Source: Clostridiales bacterium
GTDB lineage: Bacteria; Bacillota; Clostridia; Christensenellales; Borkfalkiaceae
Length of the DNA: 44,783 bases
Reading direction: 5' to 3'
Assembly (NCBI GenBank): GCA_015055965.1
Contig: SVHG01000018.1
Coordinates: forward strand, 1 to 44,783
Below the pieces are notes generated by a model. The model did no database searches. It was not told the origin of the DNA and saw only the letters and a program-made list of their open reading frames with translations. The stretch's first letter is position 1. Each line of letters starts with the position of its first letter. This document shows, piece by piece, positions 8,145 through 16,579 of the stretch. The position numbers and the translations under genes are program-made.

Positions 8145-9194
8145 ATGGAAAAAGAACTTATTTTAGCTTTAAGAGGATTAAAACAAAAAACGGGAATTTC
8201 TATGGACGTTTATTCCGCGTCTTTTAGTTATCTATATTCCAGCGGGGAAAAAATACCCTTTGAATATTCCGGCGGATACACGGACGGTATGCAGGATAAA
8301 AAGCAAAATTTAACCCTTTTCCGTTTTAGATTTAAAAAGGAAATATATTACGGTGTAATTTCCGGTGTTAGCGAAGTAGAAAAAAACTACGCTTTATTTA
8401 TTTGTAGCTACTTAGAAAATAGCGGGACGCAAGAGGATTCACTTTCTAAGGCGGACTTTTTAAGAAGCATAGTTTTAGGGGATTGCAGTAGCATGCAAAT
8501 AGTTAAGTATATGCGTAAGTTTTCCATTCCCCCCGTGCCTTGCTACGTTTTAATTATAACGGCTGGCGCAAAAAGCGCTAGCGATATTGCGGACTTTTTA
8601 GAAAGCTACTCTATTAACGGCTTGGATTCTGCTTCTATTCTATCTGATAATTCCTGTTTATTCGTTAAATATTTGACTAGTGAAGGGTACGGCGAGTTTC
8701 AGTCCCCGGTAGAGTACGCGGAAATTTTTGCAAGATCACTTTTTGAAGAAACGGGTATTAAGGCAAGAATAGGGGTTGGCGGAACTGTAAGAAGTCTATC
8801 TGAAAGTATGCAATCTTACGCTCAGGCGGAAAGCGCGTTAAAAATTAGTGAAGCGTTAGAAAGTAAAAATAACGTTCATTCTTATAAGGAATATATGCTT
8901 TATAAGATCATTGAAGATTTACCCCCTATGATGCTTATGAATTATTATAACGTTTTAGTAGACGGCGACGCGAAGAGTATTTTTTCTGATCCCGATATGC
9001 TTGGAACTGCAGAAAAGTTTTTAGAAAACAATCTTAACGTAAGCGAAACGGCAAGAAAGCTTTATATGCACCGCAACACGTTAACTTATAGATTAGATAA
9101 AATAGAGCGCGCAACGGGGCTTGATATTCGCAACTTTTCTGATGCAATAACCTTTAGGCTTTGTGGCTTGCTATATAAGATTTCTAACAAATAA
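8145..9194 (+). CDS. PucR/CdaR-like transcriptional regulator
   Basis: A 349-residue cytoplasmic regulator. The C-terminal part (about residues 290-345) carries the helix-turn-helix of the PucR family, with LNVSETARKLYMHRNTLTYR and then LDKIERATGLDIRN. The middle (about 150-260) resembles the GGDEF-like domain found in CdaR proteins, with ARIGVGG and AQAESALKI. The start is placed at 8145 because it follows AAAGGAG and because the upstream in-frame ATG at 8079 lies inside the promoter. Such regulators usually respond to a metabolite, which is not evident here. The next gene, an S41 protease, follows after 41 bp with a motif copy between them. Confidence 0.85.
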   Translation: MEKELILALRGLKQKTGISMDVYSASFSYLYSSGEKIPFEYSGGYTDGMQDKKQNLTLFRFRFKKEIYYGVISGVSEVEKNYALFICSYLENSGTQEDSLSKADFLRSIVLGDCSSMQIVKYMRKFSIPPVPCYVLIITAGAKSASDIADFLESYSINGLDSASILSDNSCLFVKYLTSEGYGEFQSPVEYAEIFARSLFEETGIKARIGVGGTVRSLSESMQSYAQAESALKISEALESKNNVHSYKEYMLYKIIEDLPPMMLMNYYNVLVDGDAKSIFSDPDMLGTAEKFLENNLNVSETARKLYMHRNTLTYRLDKIERATGLDIRNFSDAITFRLCGLLYKISNK

Positions 9195-9200
9195 GTGGGG

Positions 9201-9219
9201 CTATAGCTTCATAAACGGC
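9201..9219 (+). other. Dispersed motif copy D (diverged)
   Basis: The sequence ctatagcttcataaacggc begins 7 nt after the regulator stop codon. The ends match consensus while the centre (gcttca against ggtcga) differs. Confidence 0.5.
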
Positions 9220-9235
9220 TATTTTGGAGTGAAAA

Positions 9236-10546
9236 ATGTTTAAAAATTCTAATTTTAAAAGTAAAATTAAGGGCTTGTTTTCAAAGGAAAATTTAAAGCA
9301 GCTTGGAATTGGTGTGTTAATTGCTTTAACTGCAACCGCAATATTTTTTGGCGGTTATATTACGCATTATTTTTCTTTAAATAAGGAGCTTCGTTCAATT
9401 GACTTTTTCCTTGATATTTATAACGAGCACTATTACCAAAAGACGGATATTAATCCCGTTGACGTTTTAGCAGAGGGCATGCTTGATATTTATTCAGCCT
9501 ATTTTACTGCTGATGAATACCAAGCCTATCAAAAGGCAGGGCAGGGCTCTAAAAGCGGTTTTGGTATAGGCATAAGCGGATTAACGGTACACACCATTTT
9601 AGGTAATTCCCCTGCAGAAAAAGCAGGTGTAAAAACGGGCGGAAATATTATCGGCTATAAAGGGGCTGACGCTAGTAGTTTTATCGGTTGTGAAACTCAA
9701 TCACAGCTTACCGATTTTTTAACGCAAACGAATAGCGTTACCTTAAAAATTCAGTACGGTGAAGATATTAAGGAGTTCACCTTAACCAAAGCTGAATTTA
9801 CTGAAAACTACGTTTACTATACGGACTCAACCGGCTGTTACCGCTATAACGGAGAAGGCAATCAAATGACCTTAACCAAATATGAAGGGGAAAGCTTAAA
9901 TCTTCAAAGCGGATGGGGTTATTTAAAATTAACACAATTCAACGGCTTGGCTGATGGAACTATGGGCGGAGCAGGGCAGTTTGCCGGCGCGCTTGAGCTG
10001 TTTAAGCAAAACGGAAACAAAAAGCTTATAATAGACCTTCGCGGAAACGGCGGTGGATATATGTCTATTTTAGCAAATATCGCTTCACATCTTTGCGCTA
10101 CTAACAGTGGTAAAAAATTCATTTGCCAAAAGGCGCGCTATAACGACGGTAGAATAAGCGATTTTTACGCGCCCATAAGCTGTTATTCTAATTACTCATT
10201 TGAAAGCATAGTTTTTTTAGTTGATTCAAATTCAGCCTCTGCTTCAGAAGCGTTAGTTGGTGCGGTATTAGATTATGATAAAAGCAGTAATAACAATATA
10301 GTAAAGGTAGTAGTTGAGCCCACCGAAGTTGACGGCGAAACGGTATATCGCAGTTACGGCAAGGGCATTATGCAATCCTTTTATGAAAATCAATTAACGG
10401 GGGAAGCAGTTAAACTAACGACCGCTGCAGTTTTGTGGCCGGTTAGCCAAACGTGCATTCACACGGTGGGTATAAATCCTAGTATAGATAGCAGGGTTTA
10501 CGCCAACGTTTACGGTAACGCAATCGAATACGCTCAAACTCTTTAA
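9236..10546 (+). CDS. S41-family (C-terminal processing) membrane-anchored peptidase
   Basis: A 436-residue serine protease of the CtpA type acting outside the membrane. It has one N-terminal membrane helix (about residues 22-44), a short helical segment, a PDZ domain (about 100-180, with GFGIGISG and NSPAEKAGVKTGG) and an S41 catalytic core (about 225-420). The core has LRGNGGG, the nucleophile serine in NSASASE (about 330) and the general-base lysine in YGKGIMQS (about 377), so it looks active. It ends at the first 114-bp direct repeat, whose hairpin supplies its terminator. Confidence 0.9.
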   Translation: MFKNSNFKSKIKGLFSKENLKQLGIGVLIALTATAIFFGGYITHYFSLNKELRSIDFFLDIYNEHYYQKTDINPVDVLAEGMLDIYSAYFTADEYQAYQKAGQGSKSGFGIGISGLTVHTILGNSPAEKAGVKTGGNIIGYKGADASSFIGCETQSQLTDFLTQTNSVTLKIQYGEDIKEFTLTKAEFTENYVYYTDSTGCYRYNGEGNQMTLTKYEGESLNLQSGWGYLKLTQFNGLADGTMGGAGQFAGALELFKQNGNKKLIIDLRGNGGGYMSILANIASHLCATNSGKKFICQKARYNDGRISDFYAPISCYSNYSFESIVFLVDSNSASASEALVGAVLDYDKSSNNNIVKVVVEPTEVDGETVYRSYGKGIMQSFYENQLTGEAVKLTTAAVLWPVSQTCIHTVGINPSIDSRVYANVYGNAIEYAQTL

Positions 10547-10548
10547 AT

Positions 10549-10567
10549 GGCGTTAATCGACCTATAG
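10549..10567 (-). other. Dispersed motif copy E (minus orientation)
   Basis: Read on the minus strand this is ctataggtcgattaacgcc. It lies 3 nt after the protease stop codon and runs into the first 114-bp direct repeat. Confidence 0.65.
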
Positions 10568-10667
10568 AGCCACTTTTTAGTGAAAATCAGAAGCAAAAAA
10601 CTAAACTAAACACAAAAAAACACCGCTAAAGGCTTAAATAAAGATAAGCTTTTAAAGCGGTGTTTTT
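10554..10667 (+). repeat. 114-bp direct repeat, copy 1
   Basis: This block matches 11572-11685 at 112 of 114 positions with no gaps (offset 1018). It contains part of the dispersed motif, a small cact..agtg hairpin and a strong terminator hairpin (caccgct..agcggtg) with T-runs on both strands. It serves as terminator for the protease gene and, on the other strand, for the XRE gene. Confidence 0.95.
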
Positions 10668-10700
10668 GTTTGTTTATTAAAAATGGTCTAACTGGGTTTC

Positions 10701-10943
10701 TTATTCTACGTTAAGATTTTCAAAAAGAAAAATATCGTCGTTTAGGAATTCTATCACAGTCATTCCAAAACCGTTTGCTATCATCATTACGGTAGATAAG
10801 GTAACGGTTTTGCTTTTTCCACTCATTATCCATTGCATGTGTCTGTGTTGGATGCCGGATTCTTTTTCTAAGCGGTATTGCGTCATTTTCTTTTCCTTAA
10901 GTAGTTGAGCTATTCTTTTTATCACAGCGTCGTTTACTGTCAT
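10701..10943 (-). CDS. Small XRE-family helix-turn-helix regulator
   Basis: An 80-residue protein that is almost entirely a helix-turn-helix (KKMTQYRLEKESGIQHRHMQ, then SKTVTLSTVMMIANGFGM), followed by a short tail. The start at 10943 is chosen because GAGG stands six bases before it; an upstream in-frame ATG at 10997 lacks a ribosome site. It is divergent from the SLOG-type gene at 11098, and both lie between the 114-bp repeats. Three copies of a gaatgt(a/t)tac-type sequence in the shared intergenic region are likely operators, so it probably controls itself and its partner. Confidence 0.85.
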   Translation of the reverse strand: MTVNDAVIKRIAQLLKEKKMTQYRLEKESGIQHRHMQWIMSGKSKTVTLSTVMMIANGFGMTVIEFLNDDIFLFENLNVE

Positions 10944-10969
10944 AATTAACCTCGAAAAATATAAAATAA

Positions 10970-11079
10970 GAATGTTTACATACTTAATTATATTCATTTG
11001 CTAAATTTATATAGGAATGTATACTTACTTATTGCTTGATTTTTCTTTCCGAATATGATACAATTATGAATGTATACTT
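10970..11079. promoter_or_regulatory. Divergent control region with three operator-like repeats
   Basis: The sequence gaatgtatactt occurs identically at 11015-11026 and 11068-11079, and a related gaatgtttacatactt lies at 10970-10985. A TTGCTT (11032-11037) and TATGAT (11054-11059) pair with a 16-bp spacer between the two identical sites would drive the plus-strand gene. The layout is typical of a repressor controlling a divergent pair. Confidence 0.6.
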
Positions 11080-11097
11080 TCATATGAGGTAATATTA

Positions 11098-11550
11098 ATG
11101 ATAATAACCTTTTTTGGTCATTCAAACTTTACGGAAAATTTGGCGGTAAAAGAAGAGATTTTTAACCTTTTAAAAGAAAGAATCAATGGTGAGATGGTTA
11201 CCTTTTACATAGGGGGGTATGGTAATTTTGATAACTTTGCTTTAAAAATTTGTAAGGAATATAAAAGTACTAATAACGCAAAAATTTTATTTGTAACCCC
11301 CTATTTGGGTGATTGGTTAAACAAAAGAAAAGAATATTTTGAAACAGAATATGATGAAATACTATATCCGGATATCGAGAATTCGCCTTTAAAATACGCT
11401 ATTATAAAAAGAAACGAATGGATGGTTAAGCGTTCTGATTTAATAATAGCCTGGGTTAACGTGCGTTTTGGTGGCGCATACAATGCGTTACTTTATGCAA
11501 AAAGAAAGAATAAAGAATACATAAATTTATTCAAGGATTTTGAAGTTTAA
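11098..11550 (+). CDS. SLOG-superfamily protein (DUF1273/YspA-like nucleotide-binding fold)
   Basis: A 150-residue cytoplasmic protein with the pattern ITFFGHSNF near the start, TFYIGGYGNFDNFALKICK (about residues 36-55), RNEWMVKRSDLIIAWV (about 101-116) and GGAYNALLYAKR (about 122-133). These match the SLOG families common in phages and Clostridia, a Rossmann-like fold thought to bind nucleotides or their derivatives. The ribosome site is GAGGTAAT. It shares a control region with an XRE regulator and lies between 114-bp direct repeats, suggesting a mobile or accessory function. The ligand and purpose are unknown. Confidence 0.75.
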   Translation: MIITFFGHSNFTENLAVKEEIFNLLKERINGEMVTFYIGGYGNFDNFALKICKEYKSTNNAKILFVTPYLGDWLNKRKEYFETEYDEILYPDIENSPLKYAIIKRNEWMVKRSDLIIAWVNVRFGGAYNALLYAKRKNKEYINLFKDFEV

Positions 11551-11571
11551 TAGCACTTATAAAAATCTTTG

Positions 11572-11685
11572 TAATCGACCTATAGAGCCACTTTTTAGTG
11601 AAAATCAGAATCAAAAAACTAAATTAAACACAAAAAAACACCGCTAAAGGCTTAAATAAAGATAAGCTTTTAAAGCGGTGTTTTT
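11572..11685 (+). repeat. 114-bp direct repeat, copy 2 (with dispersed motif copy F)
   Basis: Second copy of the block at 10554-10667, with two substitutions. It begins 22 nt after the SLOG gene stop and ends beside the stop of the small minus-strand gene at 11713. Its hairpin and T-runs can terminate transcripts from both sides. Motif copy F is read on the minus strand at 11585-11571. Confidence 0.95.
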
Positions 11686-11712
11686 TGTTGTTGGAAGCTT
11701 TTTTAATAAAGG

Positions 11713-11877
11713 TTATTCTTGGGTTTTAGCTTTCCTCTTGGAATCAAGATTAGCTATACTTTCCATAACCTGTTCTTGTCCCTCTTTAACGGCTTTGCGT
11801 ACCTTAAAGGAATTAGCTGCGACTAACGCACCGCCAAGCATACCAAGAACTATACCGAAATAAAATTCTTTATCCAT
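11713..11877 (-). CDS. 54-residue membrane protein (small CDS)
   Basis: On the minus strand an ATG at 11877 opens a 54-codon frame ending in TAA. It is preceded by a near-perfect AGGAGGT ribosome site six bases upstream. The product begins MDKEFYFGIVLGMLGGALVA with one glycine-rich hydrophobic helix (about residues 6-22), then a basic and helical tail ending RKAKTQE. The layout resembles small YtxH-like proteins. Its terminator is the hairpin in repeat copy 2. Function is unknown. The strong ribosome site and amphipathic layout support a real gene. Confidence 0.7.
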   Translation of the reverse strand: MDKEFYFGIVLGMLGGALVAANSFKVRKAVKEGQEQVMESIANLDSKRKAKTQE

Positions 11878-11999
11878 AAATACCTCCTACCGTTTGTTAT
11901 GAGTAAGAGTAAGTTTTTTTATGTAATATTTTTAATTTAAAGCCGATAGCTTTAGTATAAAATCAACTATTGCTTGTGGCGTTGCTTTATTTAATGCCG

Positions 12000-12018
12000 T
12001 TAACTTCTTAGAAGTTAA
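12000..12018. promoter_or_regulatory. Inverted repeat upstream of the transglutaminase-like gene
   Basis: TTAACTTC and GAAGTTAA form a perfect 8-bp inverted repeat around TTA, about 33 bp upstream of a -35 box. It could be an operator or a weak hairpin; it has no clear T-run. Confidence 0.4.
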
Positions 12019-12050
12019 ATATATAAAAGCCAAGTTAGCCCTAATTTTTC

Positions 12051-12079
12051 TTGCGTTTTGCAAGCATATATGTTAAAAT
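12051..12079 (+). promoter_or_regulatory. Promoter of the transglutaminase-like gene
   Basis: TTGCGT (12051-12056) and TAAAAT (12074-12079) are separated by 17 bp, about 75 nt upstream of the start codon. The rest of the gap 11878-12154 shows nothing else recognisable. Confidence 0.6.
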
Positions 12080-12154
12080 TTAATTAAATTTTAAATATAG
12101 CGCTTTGCGTTCATATAAGTTAAAATAATAAGCGAAAATAAAAATACGAAAGAG

Positions 12155-14515
12155 ATGCGGAAGATGAAAAATAAAAGAACAAAAGGTAAAGGATTTATTA
12201 GGCGCAAGCTTGGGGCTTTAACAGGTTATTTAATAGCTTTACTGTGTGTGGCTGTGGTTGTATGCTTCAGCTATGCTTTGGGCTACTTTAGAATTATAAA
12301 TTTACATTCGTTACGTTTTTGGCTAGAAGAATCCTCTTCTTCAGTAGAGAAGCCGGAAACGGAATTTGCAGATTTAACTATTAGTATTTACGTGCAAAAC
12401 CCTGAAAGCGGGGAGTACGAGCTTAGTGAAACGCAGTATAAGTCCGTTGATCCTACCGTAGCTTTTGAGTACGAGCCCGCATCTAAGCTTTATTACACGG
12501 TAGATTATTGGCGCTCTACCGTTCGCGTAGACGAGCCTACTGACGATACCCAGCTTACCGTTTATTACGATTGTGAAACCTGCACGGTAACCTTCGTTGG
12601 GGGTGGTGGCTCTAGCTTAATTAGTGGGGAGGAGGAACAGGTTTTAAGAAAGGGGCAAACCCCTATAGTTCCCCAATATTATAAAAAAGGGTACGAAATA
12701 GCCGGTTACGAGCCACAGCTAAAAAAGACCTACCAAGATACCGAATACGTAGTGGTTTGGCAGGAAAAGGAGTCAACGGTTACGCTAAATTTGACCTACG
12801 GCGCTAGCTTAGAAAGTGACGATTTCAAAAAAGATCCATACAATGAAAACAATTACTGCGCGTTGTTTAAAGCTGTTACGGATGAAGATTTGCTTTTGCC
12901 TATACCCGAATACGAGGGGTTCGATTTTATTGGCTGGTACGATAATGCCGAAGGTCTTGGCGCACCTTACACGCATATTGAGCAAGGAACGGAAGGGAAC
13001 GTGGTTTTATATTCCGTATTTAACGCAACGATATATGAAATGCGTTTTATTATGGATGAAGAGTATGCTGAAGATTATCAATTTACAAGCATACTTGCGC
13101 CCGCAGGGACTAAGGTAAACGCTCCTAAAATTAATCCCGAAAAGCAAATACCCGGTTACGGCTTAAACTGGTATAAGGATGAAGAGTATACTCAGCTTTA
13201 CAACTTTACTGTAATGCCCACCGAAAACACCATTCTTTACGGTGTTTGGGAGGAGGACGTTGGTAAGGGAATTTTTCAATCTCTTTTAGCAGATAAGTCA
13301 ATTGATAGTGAGGAAGAAATGGTTTTATTTTTAGAAGCAATTTCATTCTTCTATAACCTTTCTTGGGTGGATGAAATGGAGGTTACCTTTGCTACTCAAG
13401 ATGAAATTGCCTTTAATATGTCCAATTACATAGCCAAGGCAAACTATTCAATAACCTCCACGATTGCGTATAGCACCACCATAAAAACGGTTGCGGGCGA
13501 GCAAAAGCTATATATTTCTGCAAACGTTCCCATAAATTGGATGAATGAAGAAGGCTCTTTATCTACAGAATATAACAAAAAAACGCCTTACGGTTATTTG
13601 GTTAACAACCTCTCTTCGCGTGAAGATTACGGTGATTTTTATATAGATAGCTTGCCGTTAGTACCTAAGTCAAGTAATGGCGATTTATTTATAAGCACCT
13701 CAAATCAGTTAATTTACTTGGTAGAGCACGGCTATCAACCACAGTTTAAAGAGAATTCTAAGGCAGAAATCGTTTACGCCAAAGCAAGGGAAGTTTTAAA
13801 TTCTATTATCGGCGAGGATTTTACCGATTATCAAAAAGTAATTGCTATTTTTGATTATCTTGCCTTAAACGTTCAGTACGATCACGCTGCAACCTTATTA
13901 ACTAAGGACGTGTGGGGTAAGTATGACGCTTTCACGTTAGAAGGGGTGTTTAATAAAAACAAAGCGGTTTGTGACGGTATTGCAAAGGCCTTTTCTTTAA
14001 TGTGTAATATGGAAGGCATTCCTTGCGTAAGAGTTAGGGGCAACGAGCACGCTTGGTGTAAGGTTAAAATTAACAATCGTTGGACTGTTGTAGATCCCAC
14101 TCACGGAAACACTCAAATAGATAATTCAAATAAGAGTGTTTTGGCTCACGAACAGCTTATGATGACGGACGCCTTTAAGCAAGAGCTAGGCTATACTTCT
14201 TTAGATTACGTTAATATCGTGGCGGATTACACCGTAAACTATTACGAGCACGCTTACTATACTTATAAGGGTAACGAGTATAATTTAACAGTTTCAAACA
14301 AAGATGAACTAAAAAGGCTGTTACAATACTGTATAGCAAAAGGCGACTTTGAAGAAACAATGATAGATTTTTGCTATATTGGCGAAAATTTTGCAAGCGA
14401 TTTCGGTTACGCGTATTACCCTTTAAAGGATGATTTAGGCGAATATAATTATATAAAAACCAACGTGGCGTACGGCGAAGTCGTAAAAATAATGTTTAAA
14501 GGTACGGAAGCATAA
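12155..14515 (+). CDS. Surface protein with InlB-type repeats and a transglutaminase-like domain
   Basis: A 786-residue protein with one N-terminal membrane helix (about residues 22-46) and the rest outside the cell. Residues 60-370 contain several beta-grasp repeats of the InlB/Flg_new type, seen in GYEIAGYEPQL, FDFIGWYDN and GYGLNWYKDE followed by a short strand. The C-terminal part (about 530-720) is a transglutaminase-like fold with Cys in AVCDGIAKAF (about 605), His in GNEHAWCKV (about 632) and Asp in VVDPTHGN (about 647), so the triad is intact. Such domains act as cysteine peptidases or cross-linkers. Two starts are possible (12155 or 12164). It abuts the HD gene. Confidence 0.85.
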   Translation: MRKMKNKRTKGKGFIRRKLGALTGYLIALLCVAVVVCFSYALGYFRIINLHSLRFWLEESSSSVEKPETEFADLTISIYVQNPESGEYELSETQYKSVDPTVAFEYEPASKLYYTVDYWRSTVRVDEPTDDTQLTVYYDCETCTVTFVGGGGSSLISGEEEQVLRKGQTPIVPQYYKKGYEIAGYEPQLKKTYQDTEYVVVWQEKESTVTLNLTYGASLESDDFKKDPYNENNYCALFKAVTDEDLLLPIPEYEGFDFIGWYDNAEGLGAPYTHIEQGTEGNVVLYSVFNATIYEMRFIMDEEYAEDYQFTSILAPAGTKVNAPKINPEKQIPGYGLNWYKDEEYTQLYNFTVMPTENTILYGVWEEDVGKGIFQSLLADKSIDSEEEMVLFLEAISFFYNLSWVDEMEVTFATQDEIAFNMSNYIAKANYSITSTIAYSTTIKTVAGEQKLYISANVPINWMNEEGSLSTEYNKKTPYGYLVNNLSSREDYGDFYIDSLPLVPKSSNGDLFISTSNQLIYLVEHGYQPQFKENSKAEIVYAKAREVLNSIIGEDFTDYQKVIAIFDYLALNVQYDHAATLLTKDVWGKYDAFTLEGVFNKNKAVCDGIAKAFSLMCNMEGIPCVRVRGNEHAWCKVKINNRWTVVDPTHGNTQIDNSNKSVLAHEQLMMTDAFKQELGYTSLDYVNIVADYTVNYYEHAYYTYKGNEYNLTVSNKDELKRLLQYCIAKGDFEETMIDFCYIGENFASDFGYAYYPLKDDLGEYNYIKTNVAYGEVVKIMFKGTEA

Positions 14516-15184
14516 ATGCAAGAAAGATTAAATAAAAATATAGCGATTTTGCGCGAGAAATTAAAGGATCAATATAACGCAGATAAAACGGGGCATACAG
14601 CCGACCATTTGGAAAGAACGCTTGCCTACGCCTTAAATATTGCTAAAAAAGAGGGCGGAAATATAGTTGTTATAGGCGTTTCTGCTTACGTGCATGACGT
14701 GCATAGAATTATGGGCGCTCAGCTTGGCAGATTTTGCGCGCCCGTTGAAAGCTTAGATAAGGTTGCAGAAATTATTTCCGATTTGGATTTAACAAAAAAA
14801 GAGCGCGAGCATATTCTTTACGCGGTAGAGCATCACGAGGAATATTCCTTTGGTAAGGAAAAGGTTACCGTTACCGATATAGAAAGTAAAATCTTACAGG
14901 ATGCAGACAATTTAGATGCAACCGGAGCTATAGCAATAGTGCGTTCATTTAGGTACGGCGCTGCGCACGGCATGCCTGATTACGATCCTAGCGTGGATTT
15001 TTATCAAAACGAATATAGCGAAAGCGTTAACGATAAATCAACGTTGCATCATCTTTACAACAAGTCCTTAAGAATAGGGGATTATATGCATACGGAAACA
15101 GCAAAGAAGATAGCTGTAGAAAAGATGAAGCTTATTAAGCAATTTATAGATTTATACGTTAAGGAATACGATTGCGATTTTTAA
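14516..15184 (+). CDS. HD-superfamily metal-dependent phosphohydrolase
   Basis: A 222-residue cytoplasmic protein with the HD pattern: H in GHTADHLERT (about residue 22), HD in YVHDVHRIMG (about 59-60), HH in VEHHEEYSF (about 103), and D in QDADNLDATG (about 130). This arrangement matches YpgQ/YedJ-like hydrolases, which act on nucleotides or similar phosphate compounds. Its ATG immediately follows the TAA of the transglutaminase-like gene, so the two are co-transcribed and probably translationally coupled. The substrate is not determined. Confidence 0.85.
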   Translation: MQERLNKNIAILREKLKDQYNADKTGHTADHLERTLAYALNIAKKEGGNIVVIGVSAYVHDVHRIMGAQLGRFCAPVESLDKVAEIISDLDLTKKEREHILYAVEHHEEYSFGKEKVTVTDIESKILQDADNLDATGAIAIVRSFRYGAAHGMPDYDPSVDFYQNEYSESVNDKSTLHHLYNKSLRIGDYMHTETAKKIAVEKMKLIKQFIDLYVKEYDCDF

Positions 15185-15204
15185 AATACTAACAAAATGT
15201 GAGG

Positions 15205-15223
15205 CTATACGTCTATTAACGCC
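15205..15223 (+). other. Dispersed motif copy G
   Basis: The sequence ctatacgtctattaacgcc begins 20 nt after the HD gene stop. The flanking ggc and gcc could close a short stem. Confidence 0.55.
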
Positions 15224-15253
15224 ATAAATAAAGGCGGAATAGATTTAAATATT

Positions 15254-16525
15254 ATGAATAAAACAACTACTAAAAGCATAAGTAAAAATTCTTTAAGGTT
15301 AACTCTTCTTTGCTTTTTCGTATATTATCTTGCATATTTGGGACGTTATTCTTACAGCTCTAACATAAACGGCGTTATAGATTATTTTTCAATTTCCAAG
15401 GCTAACGCAGGTAGTATTGCAACCTGCTTTTTTATAAGCTACGGCATAGGTCAGGTTGTAAACGGATTGCTTTGCAAAAGGTATAATCCCAAAATAGCAA
15501 TATCGCTTGCATTAGCGGTATCTGCGTTAACTAATTTATTTTTTCCCGTATTAGGCGAAAATTCATTTGAGCTTTTAAGATTACTTTGGCTTATTAACGG
15601 CTTTGCACAGTCCGTTTTATGGTCTTCTATAATAAGACTTTTAAATGAAAATTTACCAAAGAATAGCTTAAAGGGCGCAATACTTATAATGGCGTTACCC
15701 GTTTCAATGGGAACGTTCACTATATACGGCTTAAGCTCCCTTCTTTCTGCCTTAAGCGTACCCTTTAAAGGAGTGTTTTTAATTGCGGGTGGGTTACTTT
15801 TAGCAATCGCGCTAATTTGGTTTGTTAACCTAGATTCATTAAAAAACGCCTGCAGAAAGGAGCGTGAAGCGGATGAAGCAAGTGTAGCTCAACCGCAAAG
15901 CGCTGGTAGCAAAAGGGGAAATTTGGAAGCCGGTTTATTAGTGTCGTTTGGTGTGCTTGCATTGTTTGCAATAATTAACAACTTCGTTAAGGACGGCTTA
16001 ACCACTTGGCTTCCCGTAATTATGAAGGAAAAATATCTTTTAGATGATGCAATTTCCATTTTTCTAACGCTATTTCTTCCATTCTTTGCGGTGTTTGGCA
16101 GTACTCTTGCGATATTTTTAAATCAAAGGCTAAAAAATCATATTTTGGTTTGCGGTGTGCTTTATCTTTCCGCATTTCTACTTTTTATACCGGTAATTAT
16201 TTTCTTCAATCAAAATTATTGGCTTTTAACGTTGGTGTGCTTTATTTTGGTAGCGTGCGCAATGTCCGGTGTGAACAACGTTATAACTAATATATTTCCA
16301 ATGCTTCATTTAGGCAAAATAAACGCCGGAACGTTAGCCGGCGTGATGGACGGCTTTTGTTACGTAGGTAGTGCGATAACCGCATATGGAATTGGCTCTT
16401 TAGCAGATAATTTTAGTTGGGAAACGGTGCTTTATCTTTTCGTTGCGGTTTGCTTATTTACCATTTTAATTTGCGCCGTTTATATGATAGTTGCAAGATT
16501 ACAAAATAAGAAAAAAGCCCAATAA
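15254..16525 (+). CDS. MFS transporter, organophosphate:phosphate antiporter-like
   Basis: A 423-residue membrane protein with about twelve helices in two halves, split by a charged loop (about residues 198-222). The first half carries LGRYSYSSNINGVIDYF and a GFAQSVLWSSIIRL block, similar to the GFxQGxGWP region of GlpT/UhpT/UhpC. This places it near the OPA family, which exchanges sugar phosphates or glycerol-3-phosphate for phosphate, but the substrate cannot be read from the sequence. It could also be a sensor like UhpC, though no two-component genes are nearby. A further motif copy follows its stop. Confidence 0.85.
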   Translation: MNKTTTKSISKNSLRLTLLCFFVYYLAYLGRYSYSSNINGVIDYFSISKANAGSIATCFFISYGIGQVVNGLLCKRYNPKIAISLALAVSALTNLFFPVLGENSFELLRLLWLINGFAQSVLWSSIIRLLNENLPKNSLKGAILIMALPVSMGTFTIYGLSSLLSALSVPFKGVFLIAGGLLLAIALIWFVNLDSLKNACRKEREADEASVAQPQSAGSKRGNLEAGLLVSFGVLALFAIINNFVKDGLTTWLPVIMKEKYLLDDAISIFLTLFLPFFAVFGSTLAIFLNQRLKNHILVCGVLYLSAFLLFIPVIIFFNQNYWLLTLVCFILVACAMSGVNNVITNIFPMLHLGKINAGTLAGVMDGFCYVGSAITAYGIGSLADNFSWETVLYLFVAVCLFTILICAVYMIVARLQNKKKAQ

Positions 16526-16530
16526 TCGCG

Positions 16531-16540
16531 CTATAGGTCC
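16531..16540 (+). other. Dispersed motif copy H (half copy)
   Basis: Only the left half, ctataggtcc, is present, five nt after the MFS stop, followed directly by a T-run. It looks like a truncated copy. Confidence 0.4.
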
Positions 16541-16579
16541 TTTTTTACACATTTGATTTTAGATAAACAGGAGAAAAAC

